Of a stretch of DNA of 64,000 nucleotides, positions 13,014 through 26,833 are shown piece by piece (the stretch's first letter is position 1; the number at the start of each line of letters is the position of its first letter). This stretch comes from Gymnogyps californianus (Eukaryota > Chordata > Aves > Accipitriformes > Cathartidae), in NCBI RefSeq assembly GCF_018139145.2, contig NC_059478.1, positions 12,507,001 to 12,571,000 on the forward strand, written 5' to 3'. The translations under genes and the position numbers were made by a program. Below the pieces are notes generated by a model. The model made no database searches. It was given only the letters and a program-made list of their open reading frames with translations, and was not told the origin of the DNA.

Positions 13014-15887
13014 CTTACAGCTTAGCTCCAATGTTTGCATTGAATATGTTATTTAAAAAAACACCTAAGGAATCGTTTGTGTTGAAGTGATGTTCTGTTA
13101 GGCAATTTAGTAAGCTGATGCCTGTTCAGAGGTCTGAAAGTATGTTTTAGCAGCTGTTTGTATTGCTTTTGTATGTGTTCTTTTGTATAATAGGTTTAAA
13201 AAAATATTTGCCTACAGCTTGCAGGCAGATGCTTTCACTATCCCTACATTATGTTGCTATGTTTTCCTTTATGTATGCATCAGTGCCAAGACCAGTAATA
13301 GGTTACTGCTCATGCAGAAATTTTTTTAGCCGTGATAAGAGTGACTGTTGATTTTTATGTAGATTTGTGCAAATAGCAAGTATCTTGCTATGATTTTGGC
13401 ATGCCTTTTTTAACTTAATTTTGTTGATGTTATTAAATTTAAGATGATAGGGATGCATTTATAAAACCAAGTGAAATTCTGCATCCTGCTAGCATACACT
13501 GTTGCTACAATAGTAAATATTTAATTCATTTGTTCTATGTGTATGAGCACATTATGATTTTAATAGGATTAATTTTATGAATAGAATAGGCAGGATCCAG
13601 CCCTCTTCACTAAGTTCAGAAGACCAGCAGAGCACTGCAAGAGGACCTCCTACGTTAGTGGTTCTCAGGTCCCCTCTATGGTAGAACGTTTCTGGCACTG
13701 ATACGTATATTATTTGTAAATTTGAGAGATGAAATTATGAGCATGAAACTAACGGTAACCATTTACACAGCCCTTCTTTCAGGGATGGGGAGTACCTTTT
13801 ACAGGTGTTTTCAACAATGGTTCAGGGAAATTGGCTTTTCATGAGGTCACCAATATACATGCAGTGTTGCTCTGAAGTCATTCAGCTGGAAGTCAGTAGT
13901 TTAAAGACTGGGATGAGTTCTTTAAACTATGTTAAAATGATCCTTAACACAGTTCATCATCTGTGGACACTTGGAATAATGTGTCAGAACTCAAAGCACA
14001 TTGTACTTTTATAATCGGAATTATTATTTTGGTAGAATATTCTGTAGTTCTTTTCTCAAGGTGATTGCATAGCAAGAGTAAAAATATCTGGTGGCAAGAT
14101 AGTTGTACGTGACAAGGTATTGGTGGTAGAGTCCCCTGGGTGGTTATTTAAGTGGAGCGCTCTCCTGTGTGACATCTCGCTCTGCCCCCTGCTCTGAACA
14201 GCTGCTCCTGGGCTTCATCAGCACCCCTCGATTTTTGTAATCTATATTGCAGGAACTGCCTATATACAATAACAATAAAGCTTTTTGCCAGTATGCTGGT
14301 TGCCTTTTGCACTGCTGAAGGATTTAATTATTATGAGATCTGAGACGGCGCACTGGAGGCTGCATGGAGGCATTAAGCTTGCTCCGCATCTTGGGCTCCG
14401 TGCTGCTCTCTTGTTGAAAAGGCAGCTTTCATGTGTGGTCTTCTATGATCTCCCATGGACTTTATCTGCTGAAGACTGAGGACCAGATCTTTTAACAATT
14501 ATGTTGGGTTCTTTACTGAACCTGCCTTCATGTTGGTTATAACGAGCTGTTTGAAACAGCCATCTATATTACGGTAACTTAAGAATAATTTTCTTAACTG
14601 AATTGGAGAAAAATGTGATATTAGTATCTTAAGACTCAGCACGTAGTATGGTTCAGTAATGCAGACTTCTCACTGGTGCCCACGTACTCCATTTAAAACC
14701 CTGATTGTACTGTACCAAACTGCTCAGCAGACGGAGAGTCCAAATAATTCTAAATTATACTCTGCTGCAGAGCTATCATAGTATTCGGTTTATTTGCCAT
14801 TTGATTGTGTTAGGCTATCTAATAAATACTGACTTGTGCTTTAGGATTTTAATTTTTTTTTTTTTCCTCCATAAATATCATTCCTTCTCATGAGACCATG
14901 CTCACAGTTATGTTTTACTTTGTGAGATGCCAAATTGACATCTTTTGAAATAAACCTTTGGACCATTCATTGGTGTACTTCAAATGTTACTGTGAGCCAA
15001 GGCATCAATATGATTCAGCCGTGACATCAAATGAGCCACATATAGAGGTGACAGTTGAATTTCCATGAGCATTCACTCATTTGCCTTTGCTGAGATGATC
15101 ACAGCTGTTAATTTATACTAGTGGAAGTAAGTGTTTATGTGATTTTGACACATCTCCCACACAAATTTGGGCTGCCTTCAATGATGTGTTTCATTTTGGC
15201 AGACAGCTGGGGTGAGTGAATGCAGTCTTTTAGACAGCAAGGACCGATGATGATGTACAGCTGAAACATTTTATGTCAGGTTTACCTTTCATTGTTTGTC
15301 AGCCTTCTTACGGAAGGAAACCTACTGCAGCTTCTTATGAAGTCACCTGATTTTAAGTTGATGTTGTAAATTAATGTTGCTGATGGTAGAATTTGTTCTA
15401 AAACTTATTGATTCTTGCATTATATCAGTATTTCACTTTGAATTCCTTAATTAGGAAGGTTACATGTCACTGAAGAAATGGAGTGCAGTTTGCCTAACAC
15501 TGGCTGGATTTCAGAGTGACTGTGTGGGAAACAGTTGTGGGTACAAAGACATTAGTCTCTACATTTTTAGAGTTGTATTTTAACTGACTTTTCCCTCAGA
15601 GAATTTTTGGTAGTTGAGAACTATTAATGTTTTTGTGTCCTATTTATCACAGGAACTGCAGTCGTGGATCAAACCACTGTTTCATCTACTTCAACATCTC
15701 ATAATCATCTGGACCAGATTCTTCAGAACAGTAATCCATTTTGACAGACATCTGTGGAGGATGTAGCACCCAAGGGTTTTTGCAAAATGCATTTGCAGAG
15801 GCTTGTTTTGTGCCCAAAACATTCATTATGCTATTATGCCTTATGGCTCATTATACCATTGCAGTCTACTGCATAAGCCACAGTGCT

Positions 15888-16200
15888 CCTGTATTATGTA
15901 GTTGTGGTCTCCTGTTTTAAAAAGGATGTAATAAAATGAGAAAGGTGCAGAGAAGGGCAGTAGAGGTTTTCAAAGGTATGAAACAGTAAGGAACAGCTCA
16001 ATAGCAAAAGAAGGATTTTTCAGCTTTGAAAAGAAGCAACATAGAGCGAGAATATGAGAGGCCTGAGGAAAGAGAAAATGATTTGCTGTCCTTTCCAGTG
16101 TGGAAACAGAGGGGTATCCAATGGAAGTGGTAGGCAGCGCATTCAAAGCCAGGAAGAGGGGATACTTCTTCACCAAACTGACTTAGAAAGTGTGGTCTGC
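15888..16200 (+). mobile_element. Ancient CR1/L3-like LINE fragment (ORF2 3' part)
   Basis: This is a diverged remnant of a chicken-repeat/L3-type non-LTR element on the plus strand. The nucleotide run AAAGGTGCAGAGAAGGGCA (about 15941-15960) is a conserved landmark of this group and corresponds to the VQRRA segment of the reverse transcriptase. It is followed by GGATTTTTCAGCTTTGAAAA (the FSLEKR segment). It ends near translation RGYPMEVVGSAFKARKRGYF followed by FT, which matches the conserved block before the CR1 C-terminus. Stops and frameshifts separate these blocks, so the copy is old and non-coding. The edges are uncertain by tens of bases. It appears much older than the CR1 at 37 kb and lies in the opposite orientation. 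Confidence 0.7.
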
Positions 16201-17014
16201 TAGATTTTAAAAAAACCCAAAAACCAAAAACAACAGAACTTCAAATTTTGTGGGATCTATGTTAGTAGCTTTTAAGTATTTCCAAAAAGCTGTCGTTAAC
16301 GCTGGAAGTGTTTTTAGCTCTCATTTGAGGTAATGCAGTACTACAAATGATTGGACCAAATAAAAATCAGTCTTAGAAATCATCCAAATACATCTTTCCT
16401 CTGAAAGACTTGCTGTAGTGTATAAGATAAAGCATCAGAATTTTAGAACATTGTAGTTATTTATGGAATACATGGTATTAAACGTTTTTCCTCACTGTAG
16501 GTTGAAATAAATATTTGTGTTTTACTTGAAATATCTATGTTTCTATACTTAGTGCGGATCCTGCAGGTCCTGGGGTGACACCATCTGTTTGAGAACGGGT
16601 TCTCGGAGGCGAGTCATGTGCTGGTTAAAAACATGGTCTGTGCGGAGTTGTGTATTTGAATCTTGTTGACAAAACGAATTGTAGTATAGTACCCATCTGC
16701 TTTTAATACTGCTTTACCTGGTTTATGTTATCTGGAAACGTTAAATGTTTGTGGAGTTGTATTGCCTTAGGCTTCCCATTCTCCTGGTGTGATCAACAAA
16801 GTCTCCTAAGGTGTAGGTGACCCTGGCAGGAAGGTCTGAACTTGCATGAGTGTCCAGGCTGAGGCCTCTCATGACGAGGGGGAACAAACGGCCCTATGGT
16901 TCCCCTCACTGAGCCAGGTATTTTGGAAGATTATGGTTTCTGGATGTTTGGGATGGCCTGTCTCATCCCAGCCAATTTTATCAGCTGCTTAGAAGTTGTT
17001 TCATAAACCTCTGA

Positions 17015-17042
17015 AGTATGAGGCCTCCAGTATGAGGCCTCC
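17015..17042. repeat. Perfect 14-bp tandem duplication
   Basis: AGTATGAGGCCTCC occurs twice head to tail (17015-17028 and 17029-17042), about 100 bp upstream of the GC-rich block. Confidence 0.95.
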
Positions 17043-17129
17043 TGGGGCACTGGAGGATTTTGCATCCAGTACGGTCCTTTATCTTTATTCTGGCTAGTGT
17101 TCAGCCTGTCTGTGTTGTATGGGTCCTGA

Positions 17130-17470
17130 CAGGCTTGCCAGGAAGTAGTCAGAGAGGTTTGGCAGGGTGGGTGGCTGTGGGAAGGGTGGCGTGTGGCCGA
17201 AGGCCTCCAGCGGCAGGCGGAGGTGAGCAGCCATGGTGGAGGCCTCCCTCCCTCCCGGCGGGCACTGGCTGACCTGGGGCTGTCCCTGGCGGCCGCCTCC
17301 TGGGCCCTCCCTAGCCCAGCAGCACCTCTGGGAAGCTGCTGGGAAGATCGGCAGAGCAACGCAGGCCGTGGTGGTCAGCGTGTTGATGGTGTCCCGCCTC
17401 TCAGTGGGTCAGTGCAGTGGCCTAATGACTGAAAAAGATAGAGGCCCTGTGTTGTGCCCCTCCCCCCGCC
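17130..17470. other. GC-rich, CpG-containing block in intron 1
   Basis: This block differs sharply from the AT-rich surroundings. By eye, about 13 CpG dinucleotides fall between 17170 and 17400, including the 8-bp GCGGCCGC at 17289-17296. It could be a small CpG island (alternative promoter or regulatory element) or a GC-rich insertion. An ATG in good context (GCAGCCATGG, ATG at 17233) opens an 82-codon frame, and a 142-codon frame runs antisense. Neither resembles a known protein, and GC-rich sequence is poor in stop codons. No TATA box or clear splice donor in frame was identified. Confidence 0.5.
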
Positions 17471-19875
17471 CAGGTTTTTGATGTGTTATGAAGAGGAGTG
17501 GTTTTTCTACACGTTTATAATTGGATTATAAATAAATTTTTATTACTATGTAAGTAATGTGATTAGATTACTTATACAGTAATAACAATTTATTTATAAT
17601 GTAGTGCAATCATTATTCCCTGTTTTTAATCATATTTAGAATTTCTCTTGCTTTAATCTTTACATATGTGCTGAAAGCTTATAGTTTAAGATGTTTTAGA
17701 GGTGTTTATCACCTGATAATACATATATTAAAAAAAACCCTTCAGAGAACAAATGATTTTTCCATTAACAATGGAATGGCATGTGAGGGTAGTTGCTGCT
17801 TTTTCTATCCATTTACTATGGTTTATGTAGTTACAAATATTTGTATTATAAACTTTTATGACTTTTTTTCCTCACTGTCATGATGGAGAGCAGTACAGAT
17901 TTTAGGGCCATCCTCTTCTTTATTTTCTTTAATACCAGGCACTGGGGCAGAAAGCCCCTCCTACAGAGTGGGACAAAAACCCCTTGTTAAATAGTTAAGG
18001 GTTGAGCTGTTTTGCTTTCTGCCATGGTTTGATTATTTGGCTGTTAGAAGAGCTCAGCACGTGGCTTCACTGAGGACAGAAACACAGGTGGAACTCCTGG
18101 TGCTTGCTCAGTGAATGAAGGCGAACTTTCTGCCACACCCTAGCCTGGGTCACTTTATTTTACTACTGAGCAGAAAAAAGGTGATGTATCTGGTACCCAT
18201 TGTTCTACTTAAAATTGCCTGAGAATCTGGGACCGGTAAAGCAAACTCTGAATTTGCTTTTAATAGATTACTCATTGTTACTGGGAAATGCTCAAATGCA
18301 ATATATGTAGTAATAAAGATTGCAGAAGCATCTAACTTTCCCAGCCTGATAAGTAAAATGGAGCTCCACGCAAGTGTATGATAAGTTTGAGCAGTTAAAA
18401 GAGTTTGACATCCTTCCTCAGCTTTGGAGATCCGAACTGTACGGCACTCAGTGCATGAAAGATGACATTTGGTGCCAGATCAATATGTTGATGCTCCAGA
18501 GAATATCACAAGGTGTAAAAATGTAGTCAGTATACTCTGTGACCACTGAGTTTTCACTTCCAATCCTGCAAATTTATTGTTGGAGTTTGTTTTTCATTCA
18601 TGGCTATTCCCAGTGGTTTGTGGTTTGGGCTTCTGGACTTAGCTGTTGTACCTACTTGACTTGCAATCCTTGAGAGGTGTTCTCTGAATATATCAAACCC
18701 CTGTCCTTGCCACAGAAAGCATGGTCTAATAAACTGCAAACCTGAAGTGACACACCAGCAAAAACAGAACAGTGGATTTTTAAATAGGTCACTAGAGGAC
18801 AGCCATATTCGTATTTGGCAATTTGTAGAGAGCTGTACTTAGATCCTTAAGGTCTTGCCTGGAATTTATTCCATGATCATAAGAGCTTGGAAAAGACTAT
18901 TCATATGCAATTCAAGAAAACTTCTAAGGTATTTAATGAATCATGTATGTTAACAGTAATGAATGTTAATAAGAATATTTTTCCTTCCTGTTGGAAATCA
19001 TAGACCTAGTACATGATCCATGTGATCTGCTGATAAGAAATAGAAGAGCATAGGAGTTATTTGGGTTAGATTCACCTTTAATAGACACTGACTAACCCTG
19101 TGAAGATTCCCCCCCGTTGTGTTGAATTTCCATGCAGGCTTCAGTGTTGACAGCTTTTGAGACTTTTTAAAGTGCTTAGAAGAGAACGAGCCAGTACATG
19201 CTAACTTAAATGATCTCAAAAAAATCCATACTGTAGGTCTTCGTAAAGGAATTACGTAGTTGAGATCCAGGTCTGGCCTTGTAGGGCCTGTGTCCAGGCC
19301 ACTAGGGCCACAATTTATTCACAAACGAGATCCAGTTCAGATGATGAATTGAATGGTGCTTATTTTTAGGGGTGGTGTAGAAATGGTGAAAGGGATTGTG
19401 TATCTGTAATGGAACTGAAGTCAAGTGTGGATACTTCAGGTGAATTCTGTGCCTTTAGCCTATATGAAAGTCTTTTGCCACACCTTCATAGGGCTTCTTA
19501 CATCCCAAAATTAATTTCCCTTGCACAGGCATAGGCAAAGTAAGATGTCTTCTCATGTTATTACACTAACATTAGAGACTTGTAAAAACAAGCATCATGA
19601 ATAAAAGATACTAAGATACAATGGAAGCAGCATCTTAGTGTGCCAAGCTAACAACATGAAACAAATGTATTGGGCGTTCTCTTTAGCAGTGATGTAAAGA
19701 TCTGTATTTCATATTGTAGCTGTAAGGTTTTTCATGGTTTGAGTGTGGATATGATTTTTGGTTTTTTTCTCTGATCAGGAAAACATTGAGTGCTAATTTG
19801 TTTGAGGTTTTCCATTCATTTTGCTGCTTAAATGTATCAGCTAGGCTGTAGGCTTTAGGTGTTCCTGTGTGTCGT

Positions 19876-19887
19876 CCCCCCCCCCCC
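19876..19887 (+). repeat. Poly-C run (12 C)
   Basis: This is an uninterrupted run of 12 C on the VAV3 sense strand. Confidence 0.95.
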
Positions 19888-20274
19888 AGTAAGTTTAAAT
19901 ACATTAGGTAGGTGTAGGTTTTGAGGTTTCTGTGTCTATAAAACAGTTGCATACAACTGCTAATATTTCATCAACTAAGTTGAAATGTGAGTGATTAGAA
20001 ACCCTATGTTAGGACCAATGACAATACATCCAAGTAGAAAATCAGTGTCCTTTACAGTTCTGCCTCTTACAGAAGCAGTTTTCCATGTCACAATTGTAAA
20101 TACAATTTACAGCACAGTGACTACTGTCTTACTTTAAATGGCAGTTTCATAAATAGTTTTGCCTGAAGCATTTTAACACCAAAATTTTAACACATAATTT
20201 TCTTGTGTTTGGGTTTTATTTCATGTTTTCCCATAATTTAATCATTAGCGAGTCAAGTCTCTTTTTACTTCAGT

Positions 20275-20480
20275 GGTCTTTCCCACTGGATCTTCTCTCT
20301 GTTGGTCTATTTTGATTTTCTTTTTGAACTTTTGTTTCACTGTGTGTCTGTCCCTTTCCTGTTCCTTTTCCTGTGGTCCTCTTTTCATTTCCTTGCTGCT
20401 GTCTTCCTCCTATTCTTGTTCTCCTCAGGACTGTTCTCCCTGTTCCCTTTGTCTTCCTTCTTTTTGCATTTGTTTGTAAG
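20275..20480 (+). other. Pyrimidine-rich island
   Basis: About 200 bases are dominated by C and T (for example TCCCTTTCCTGTTCCTTTTC). The island is open in several frames for 60-90 codons because of the composition bias. No protein is recognised. Confidence 0.7.
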
Positions 20481-21515
20481 ACACTGAGATCCTTAGTGAA
20501 AGACGTTTTAGGCATGCAACTTCGGGATGTAAGACAGATAGGGCTAGTCATTTGAAAAGGTAACTAAGCACAGGAACCCCCTAGCTAATCTCTGTGCGCT
20601 TTGCATACTTAATACTGTGTTCCAATTCCTGTTATTTTTGACAAGATACTGCAGAATAGACTTGTTAAGTCTTGCTAGCAGGGAACAAAGGGCTACTCAA
20701 AACATTACCCTTTGAAACAGGATGCTGTCCTGAGCTCCCACCTGTACCTCTTGCCAGTTACGCTTGGGGAATTCCTGTAGTTGGGGCTCTATGATCTAAA
20801 AATTCCCATCTGTTTAGTGACTGTGTGCTTTCCCGAAGCTCTCTTCTATTTTTCATCTTGCAATAGGTAAAAGAGAAGAGGTTTCTTGCTTCTTCAGGCA
20901 GCCTAGTGGCTCCTGTTCTGATGCACATGGTAGGACGTGGAAGGTGTTTGCTGAATGTGTTTCAGTGACCATTGACTAGAAGTTGCCAGTTTCATGGCTT
21001 GTAGGAGTACATGACTTAAGGGACACAGAGAATTTCAATGCTTCTTTGCCCTCACTTGCTTAACCGATGCTATAATGCCTGCATAGCCAAGGAGAGTGTC
21101 AGGAACGCATAAGTCCTGCACTTTTTTCCCCCTGCCCTCTGTTCACTCCATATCAGTACTAATAAAAGCTGAGCATCCTTTGTGCTTCCTTAGCTTTTTT
21201 TCAAGTTTCAATTTCCATTTTCTTTCTTTGAAGCACAGAGAAGAGCAAATGTACATAAACAAAACTTCATACTCAAGCCAAAATGCAATAGACACAATTG
21301 AATAGTAGTCAGGAATTTTAAGAGCTTTTCTATGAATATTTAATTACTACATTAACTGAGCAAATAAAGAACATGCTCTTAATATTCATACTGTGTTAGC
21401 AGTGGTTCAAAGGAATTTAATATGTTTTATAGTTCATACAGCATCCTGTGCGTTATGTAGGCCTTCAAAGAATGCCCACATCTAGTAAGCTAATAATACT
21501 ACAGATCTCCCTAGC

Positions 21516-21544
21516 TATTCCTTAATTCTCTGAATTAAGGAATA
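21516..21544. repeat. Perfect hairpin, 13-bp stem and 3-nt loop
   Basis: TATTCCTTAATTC pairs perfectly with GAATTAAGGAATA across the loop TCT. It is too short for a microRNA precursor. Confidence 0.9.
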
Positions 21545-24500
21545 TCTGTTGTTGTTCTTTGCATAGCACATTCCTTAGCAAAATTCTTCACAGTTATGTA
21601 ATGGTACCAGTGTTGCATGTTTTGTTACCCAAAAATGGTTCTTAAGCAACTATACAAAGAGCTAAGGTATAGGCTCTAAGCTGCTGAGGTACTAGTAATG
21701 AGCCTGCCTCTTCCAGAACTCAGTGTGCTGTCTCTTCCATCTTTATTAGTGTATCTGTTTTGTAACCTTTTGGAGAGCAAAGTTTAGGAGGTATTTAATA
21801 TTTGGCCTGTTTGCTCCTGCTTAGAGCTTTAAAAATATTTATTATCTGAATGATGGAGATCATTTGCAGAACAAGAGGCCAAATGCAGAACCTAAAACTG
21901 AATTCCTTTGCTGTGAGTGATGTGTTCTTCCTGTGTGCGTTAGTTTCTTTTTTAAATGTAATTTGCAAGTTAATATGTTTTATCTAAGAGTGAGAAAAAG
22001 AATAATGCTTACTTGTGGTGTTGTGACACTTAAAACCAAAAAAAATCTCTGGAGACAGCCTTGTAGCTTTCATTTGCTTACTGAAAATAGGAGCACTCAT
22101 CCTCTTGCATTGGCTTGGTCTTTAAATTCCTTATGGCACTTTTGCATTGTCTGACCTCAGTAAGACTCTGGATTTAAAGATCTTTACAAGAAAAGTGGCA
22201 TGCATAGGAACAATAGAAATGTTAAAACTTCCATTCTCGACTCTGATATTGCTCTTTTCCCTCTTGCTGGCTTAGGAAAAGACATTAATAGATGTTGAAT
22301 TAAGACTTCATCAGTGGGGCTGTACTTCATTCACTTAGAAATCCTTACAGCTATTTTTTACTGCATATAGTGATAATTACTCCTGTTGGCGGAGCAGAAC
22401 TAATCTAATCTGTTTTGGCTGCTGAAATCTGTGAAGGAGCCAGGAATGATTTCTGTGTTGAATTGTTAACCCTGAATGTACAATTCTGTCAGTACCACAG
22501 TGGGCCCCTGCTTTGTCTGAGTACCTAGTAATCTGGTGTTAATGAACATACAGATATTAAAAAAAATAACATAGAATTGTGTCATCTAATAGAGGTTTAA
22601 TGTGCTTCTATTTTGGTAACCCTGCTTTTGGGATTCGTCTTTCAAAGATGGCATGTGTCAGGGTACCATCCAGCCTGGCTTACGGAAAGGAGCCCTTGAT
22701 ATATGAGCAGCTGTATCTGTTAGTACCTAATTTTCTTCCTTTATTGGATGTGGCTGAAAGAATTTAAAGGAAGCTAGACATTTCCTGTGCACACACATTA
22801 TATAGGAGCTGATGAAACCCTTGGGTCTGTATCTCTAGTTACTGTTGGTTTTTTATGTATATAGGTTCAAGGTACAATTTTGGTCTTGCTGCTGTGTAGC
22901 TTCGCTATGGTCACAGTGTCGTCATTTTGTGGCTGGAAGAGGTGATGGTGCTGTTCGGTCACAGTAGGGAGTTCCTGTATCTCTCTCTTAGATTTGGACT
23001 TAGCAGGATTCAAACAGTGTTAGTATGGAATTTATGTTACTCCTGTCAACACAATTGTTGCAACAAATACTGAAACAAGTGAGAAGAGAAAAATCTGCAA
23101 CGCTCGGGGCATTAACCACCTTCTTTGAAGGAAACTTTAAGGAGACAGTTTCTTCTGTTTGGTGCTTTCTTTCACTGAAACAACTTATACATACAATCTT
23201 GGTGACAGAATGTAGAAAAGCAATTCTTCCAGTTAAATCCATTATGGCAATTTTAACATTTGTCCTTGTGCTCAAGAGGTATAACGGCATCATTTTCCTT
23301 TTTGCGTATATTCTCAGGAACAGACTGGAAATCAAAATGAGATATTTCCAGCTAATCTGTTCTTATCAGCATCCCAGAACTGGACAGGAAAGGTCAGGAG
23401 CCCATGTTTTGCATTAAGCACTGAGGCGTAGAAAGAGCGTGTAAGTGTTATGGCAATGATCTGTTCCTCTTCTATTCTTCTGCCTTCTATTCTTGTGTAA
23501 TTCTGCTTTTCTAAGACCATAAATGACTAATAGAAAAACGTCCCATCTTCACAAGCCTGTATGTGCCTCCTTGCATGTAACATCAGTATTTCACAAATTA
23601 AAAAAAGAAAGTGATTGTGCCTTCTGAGATGTGTGAATTGAAGCCAAATTTGCTCATCTGATTACTTCCCTTTTATATACTTGTTTTGAACGTCTGGCCT
23701 TTCCTCAACTATTCTTGTCATAAAATGCTTGCTGTTACATAAAATTGCACCATTTTTTTTGTTTATGCCTATAAGGCTGTTTAAAGACAAGGCAAGGTGA
23801 ATAGCTGCAGCTGTGTCGTTTATAAAGTGGTGCCATTTAGAGGAGGAATAGGAGGGGAAGATTTCTGGACTTTCCCTGGTTGACATGCGTTATTTCTCCC
23901 ACAGGAGGCAAAGTGGATTTAGTGGACGATTGGCTAAGCAGAGTCCTTCTTTTTCTATGTTTTTACTCTTTTGTCATAGCCTCTACGTGATGGTGGCTAG
24001 GAGCGACTGGCCTCAGTTCTTGTGCAGTTATTGGGAACCTCCTGAAGTCTGCGTGGGGCAGAGAACACAACATCCAAAAATCCTGGGAAGTGTGGTGACG
24101 AAGGGATGGGTGTACAATGTCAGCAAAAGTGAATCACACTGGAAAAAAACCCAAACACCTTCCCTTACATAGAGTGACAGTGATCCATTTTGTTTTTAAT
24201 ACCCCTTTATAGCCTAGCATCTATTTAGACTGTCTCAGATGCTCAGGCTTCAGTATGTTCTCTAGTTTGTCCTAAATGCAGTATGAATGTTGATCCGGAT
24301 ACAAATATAAGGAAACTGCCAACTACCCAAGCTTTCTTCCTTACTTGTGACTAAGTCACCATAATAAAAGGAGGTGGAAGTTGAAATAAATACAAATAGC
24401 TGCTTTTTCCACTGTTGGTAATTTAAAAAAAAGGAAAGTTGAAAGTGGATTAGAACTCTGTCTTTCCTAAGTACTTGTTATTTCTTGGCCTTTCAGTTTT

Positions 24501-26447
24501 CACTCGCCTGACTGGTGTTGCTATGTTGGAATTTCATATAAATGTCTCACGGCAGAATTTGATCTTCGTGGCTCTTTGTGTTGGTCTCTGAACACCCTTA
24601 GGAGTGCTTTTAGTACAAAAGATACATCTAGATACTGAATATTATGGTCTGTACCAAACAGACCTTTATTCTGTTGAAGTACTTCAGTGCTAAAATATAT
24701 TTTCTGAGAAATACCTGTAAGATTATATGAATAGAGGATATATGAAAATGATTTTTTTCTTTTGTATTTCATCTTTCACTTCATTAGAGGCCTAGTTAGA
24801 GAAATCCCTCTTCCCTGTGGGCAGCTATAGTCCTGCCTGTGCTTTTTGTGTCTAATTGGTCATTTCTATTCAGTACCCTTTGTAAAATATTTCTATACAT
24901 TTTTGTCAGCACACATAACCATGTACTGTAAGCCTCAAATAAATGTTTCTTTTTGTGTGAAGGGGCAAATGTTACGGTAGAAAACAGCATGCTTTTTCTG
25001 TGGAACTTAGTGTAATTTGGTTTGCCCACTCTCTTCCACTTTGAGTTCAGATAAATACAGTCCCAATTATATACACCATACCTGCTTTTTTAGGTGGTAG
25101 ACTTTTTTTTTTTGCAAACTTGCTTTTCATTTCAATGAATGTTGTGTTAATGCCTCTTACAAAATCAAATTCAGTGCAGAATGGACCAGAGGCCACTAAA
25201 ACTCTAATCTGTTCCAGCAAAACACAGTGATTTATCACAAGAGTTGTACCATTTCAGTAGCTCTGACAATGACAACATTATTGGTTTGTAGTAGTGTAAC
25301 TACTTATGCTGTGAAACATTAGGGTGCTTTAGAAATGTCTTGATAATCTACAGATGTTAATATTGGAAATTGTTCTCAGGATCCTGACCCCCAACGGGTT
25401 GTGATTTTGTCGATCTGTCTCTGGGTGCTGGGTATGCAACATTAACTTTTTCAAGAGAATGTTTTTAAGTTATGTTATCTTTTAAAGAAGAGAAACCAGT
25501 TCTTGTACTGAAAGACAACATTTCCTGTGGAAGAGACTTTCAGAGATTAGACCAAGTGAGAGATGTGTAGCTCTCCTTGCATCCCTAAGAGAACTGGGTA
25601 CCTAACTGCTCTTTATGCCTTTAGTGATCTCCTGTGTGGTGTGCCGAAGTATAATGTTTTTCTTTGAAAAAGAAACACAATAATGTAGTAGGTTTCCAAA
25701 TATCCTGAGGACTGTACTTGCTAATGAGAGACTGCTGACTGATGGTGCCTTTTTCTTATTGCCAGCGAGGAGGGCTGTCTTTTATAGAGCTTCCTAGATT
25801 TTAGGTGTATGCTCTTTTTTAATTTGGAGGTTTCTTTTACTAATTTGTACTTCTTCATACAATAACCACAGCGATAAAAATCTTTGTTTTCATTGAGGAA
25901 AATTGTTTCTTTAGATGATTGCAATGTAAAGTTTTGGAAATCTTTCTGAAGGTTTTCTGGGTAATATAATCAAATAACTTTTCCGAAACATGAGTAGCAT
26001 GTAACGAGTTCTCTTTAAAGATTTTTTTTTCTCATCTGTTTTATTGCAAAATGAGTGCATATAAATATGAACACATTCTTGGTTTTAGTAGTCTCACAGT
26101 TTTATCCTTGTAGCTACTGTGGTTGGCTTAATAGTTTAGTTATAAGCCTTTCATTTTCATTTTACTAGAGAAAATTGATGGATACTGAATCATTAGATGC
26201 CCAGCTAAATGCACTAAGCAGTCTTTGAACTAGCAGTCGTGTTAGAGTGTTTTTTCAGGAGGCCTGTTCTGCTAAAGGCACTGTTTGGTGCACACTCATT
26301 GATGATGTGGTCCCATCTCAAGTGCAGGTAGATTTGACAGATGCTTAGTCAGTGGTTTCTAGAGCCTACAAGAAATGTAATATAACTTCTGTGTTGTCAT
26401 ATAGTTATTGGACATTAGATTATAATTATGTCAAGTCTGTTTAACGT

Positions 26448-26483
26448 GTTAAGGTTACATGTTAAGGTACATGTTAAGTGCAC
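26448..26483. repeat. Imperfect triplicated GTTAAGGTTACAT unit
   Basis: GTTAAGGTTACAT, GTTAAGGTACAT and GTTAAGTGCAC follow head to tail, with unit lengths of 13, 12 and 11. Confidence 0.7.
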
Positions 26484-26512
26484 TTTACCACTTAATAAAT
26501 TAGTGAGTATTT

Positions 26513-26532
26513 AAAAAAAAAAGGGGGGGGGG
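26513..26532 (+). repeat. A10-G10 homopolymer junction
   Basis: Ten A are followed directly by ten G. This is the longest G run found on the plus strand. Confidence 0.95.
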
Positions 26533-26807
26533 CGTAGATGGGGGATTAGATTCTTCTGGTTTCTCTGTTAGAATATTCCAAAGAATTGAATTTATTACTT
26601 ACAGTGAAGGTACTTTAACATTTCCTTTAAAATATGTGGGCTAAGGGAAACTTAATTTCTTATAATATGCTCTCCCATCTATTTGCATGTAATTCATAGT
26701 AATGATAATTTAAACAGAAAAGGCTGATGTCACAAAAGTCCCTCCAAATTTGAAGTAACGGATAAATCTTGTTGAAAAAATGCTGCCATCTTTATCTTTT
26801 ATTGTGG

Positions 26808-26833
26808 GAGATATTCTCTGTTAAGAATATCTC
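26808..26833. repeat. Perfect hairpin, 10-bp stem and 6-nt loop
   Basis: GAGATATTCT and AGAATATCTC flank the loop CTGTTA. The motif ATTCTCTGTTAA is partly repeated just downstream at about 26839, suggesting a local duplication. Confidence 0.85.

Noticed and set aside
16931..17481. A 142-codon minus-strand frame and 70-82-codon plus-strand frames
   Set aside because: GC-rich sequence has few stop codons. There is no similarity to known proteins and no supporting splice structure, so only the GC-rich block itself is annotated.
23025..23417. A 130-codon open frame on the plus strand overlapping a 111-codon frame on the minus strand
   Set aside because: The product matches nothing recognised, there are no splice or promoter features, and a rough estimate gives a few open runs of this length by chance in 128 kb of double-stranded AT-rich sequence.
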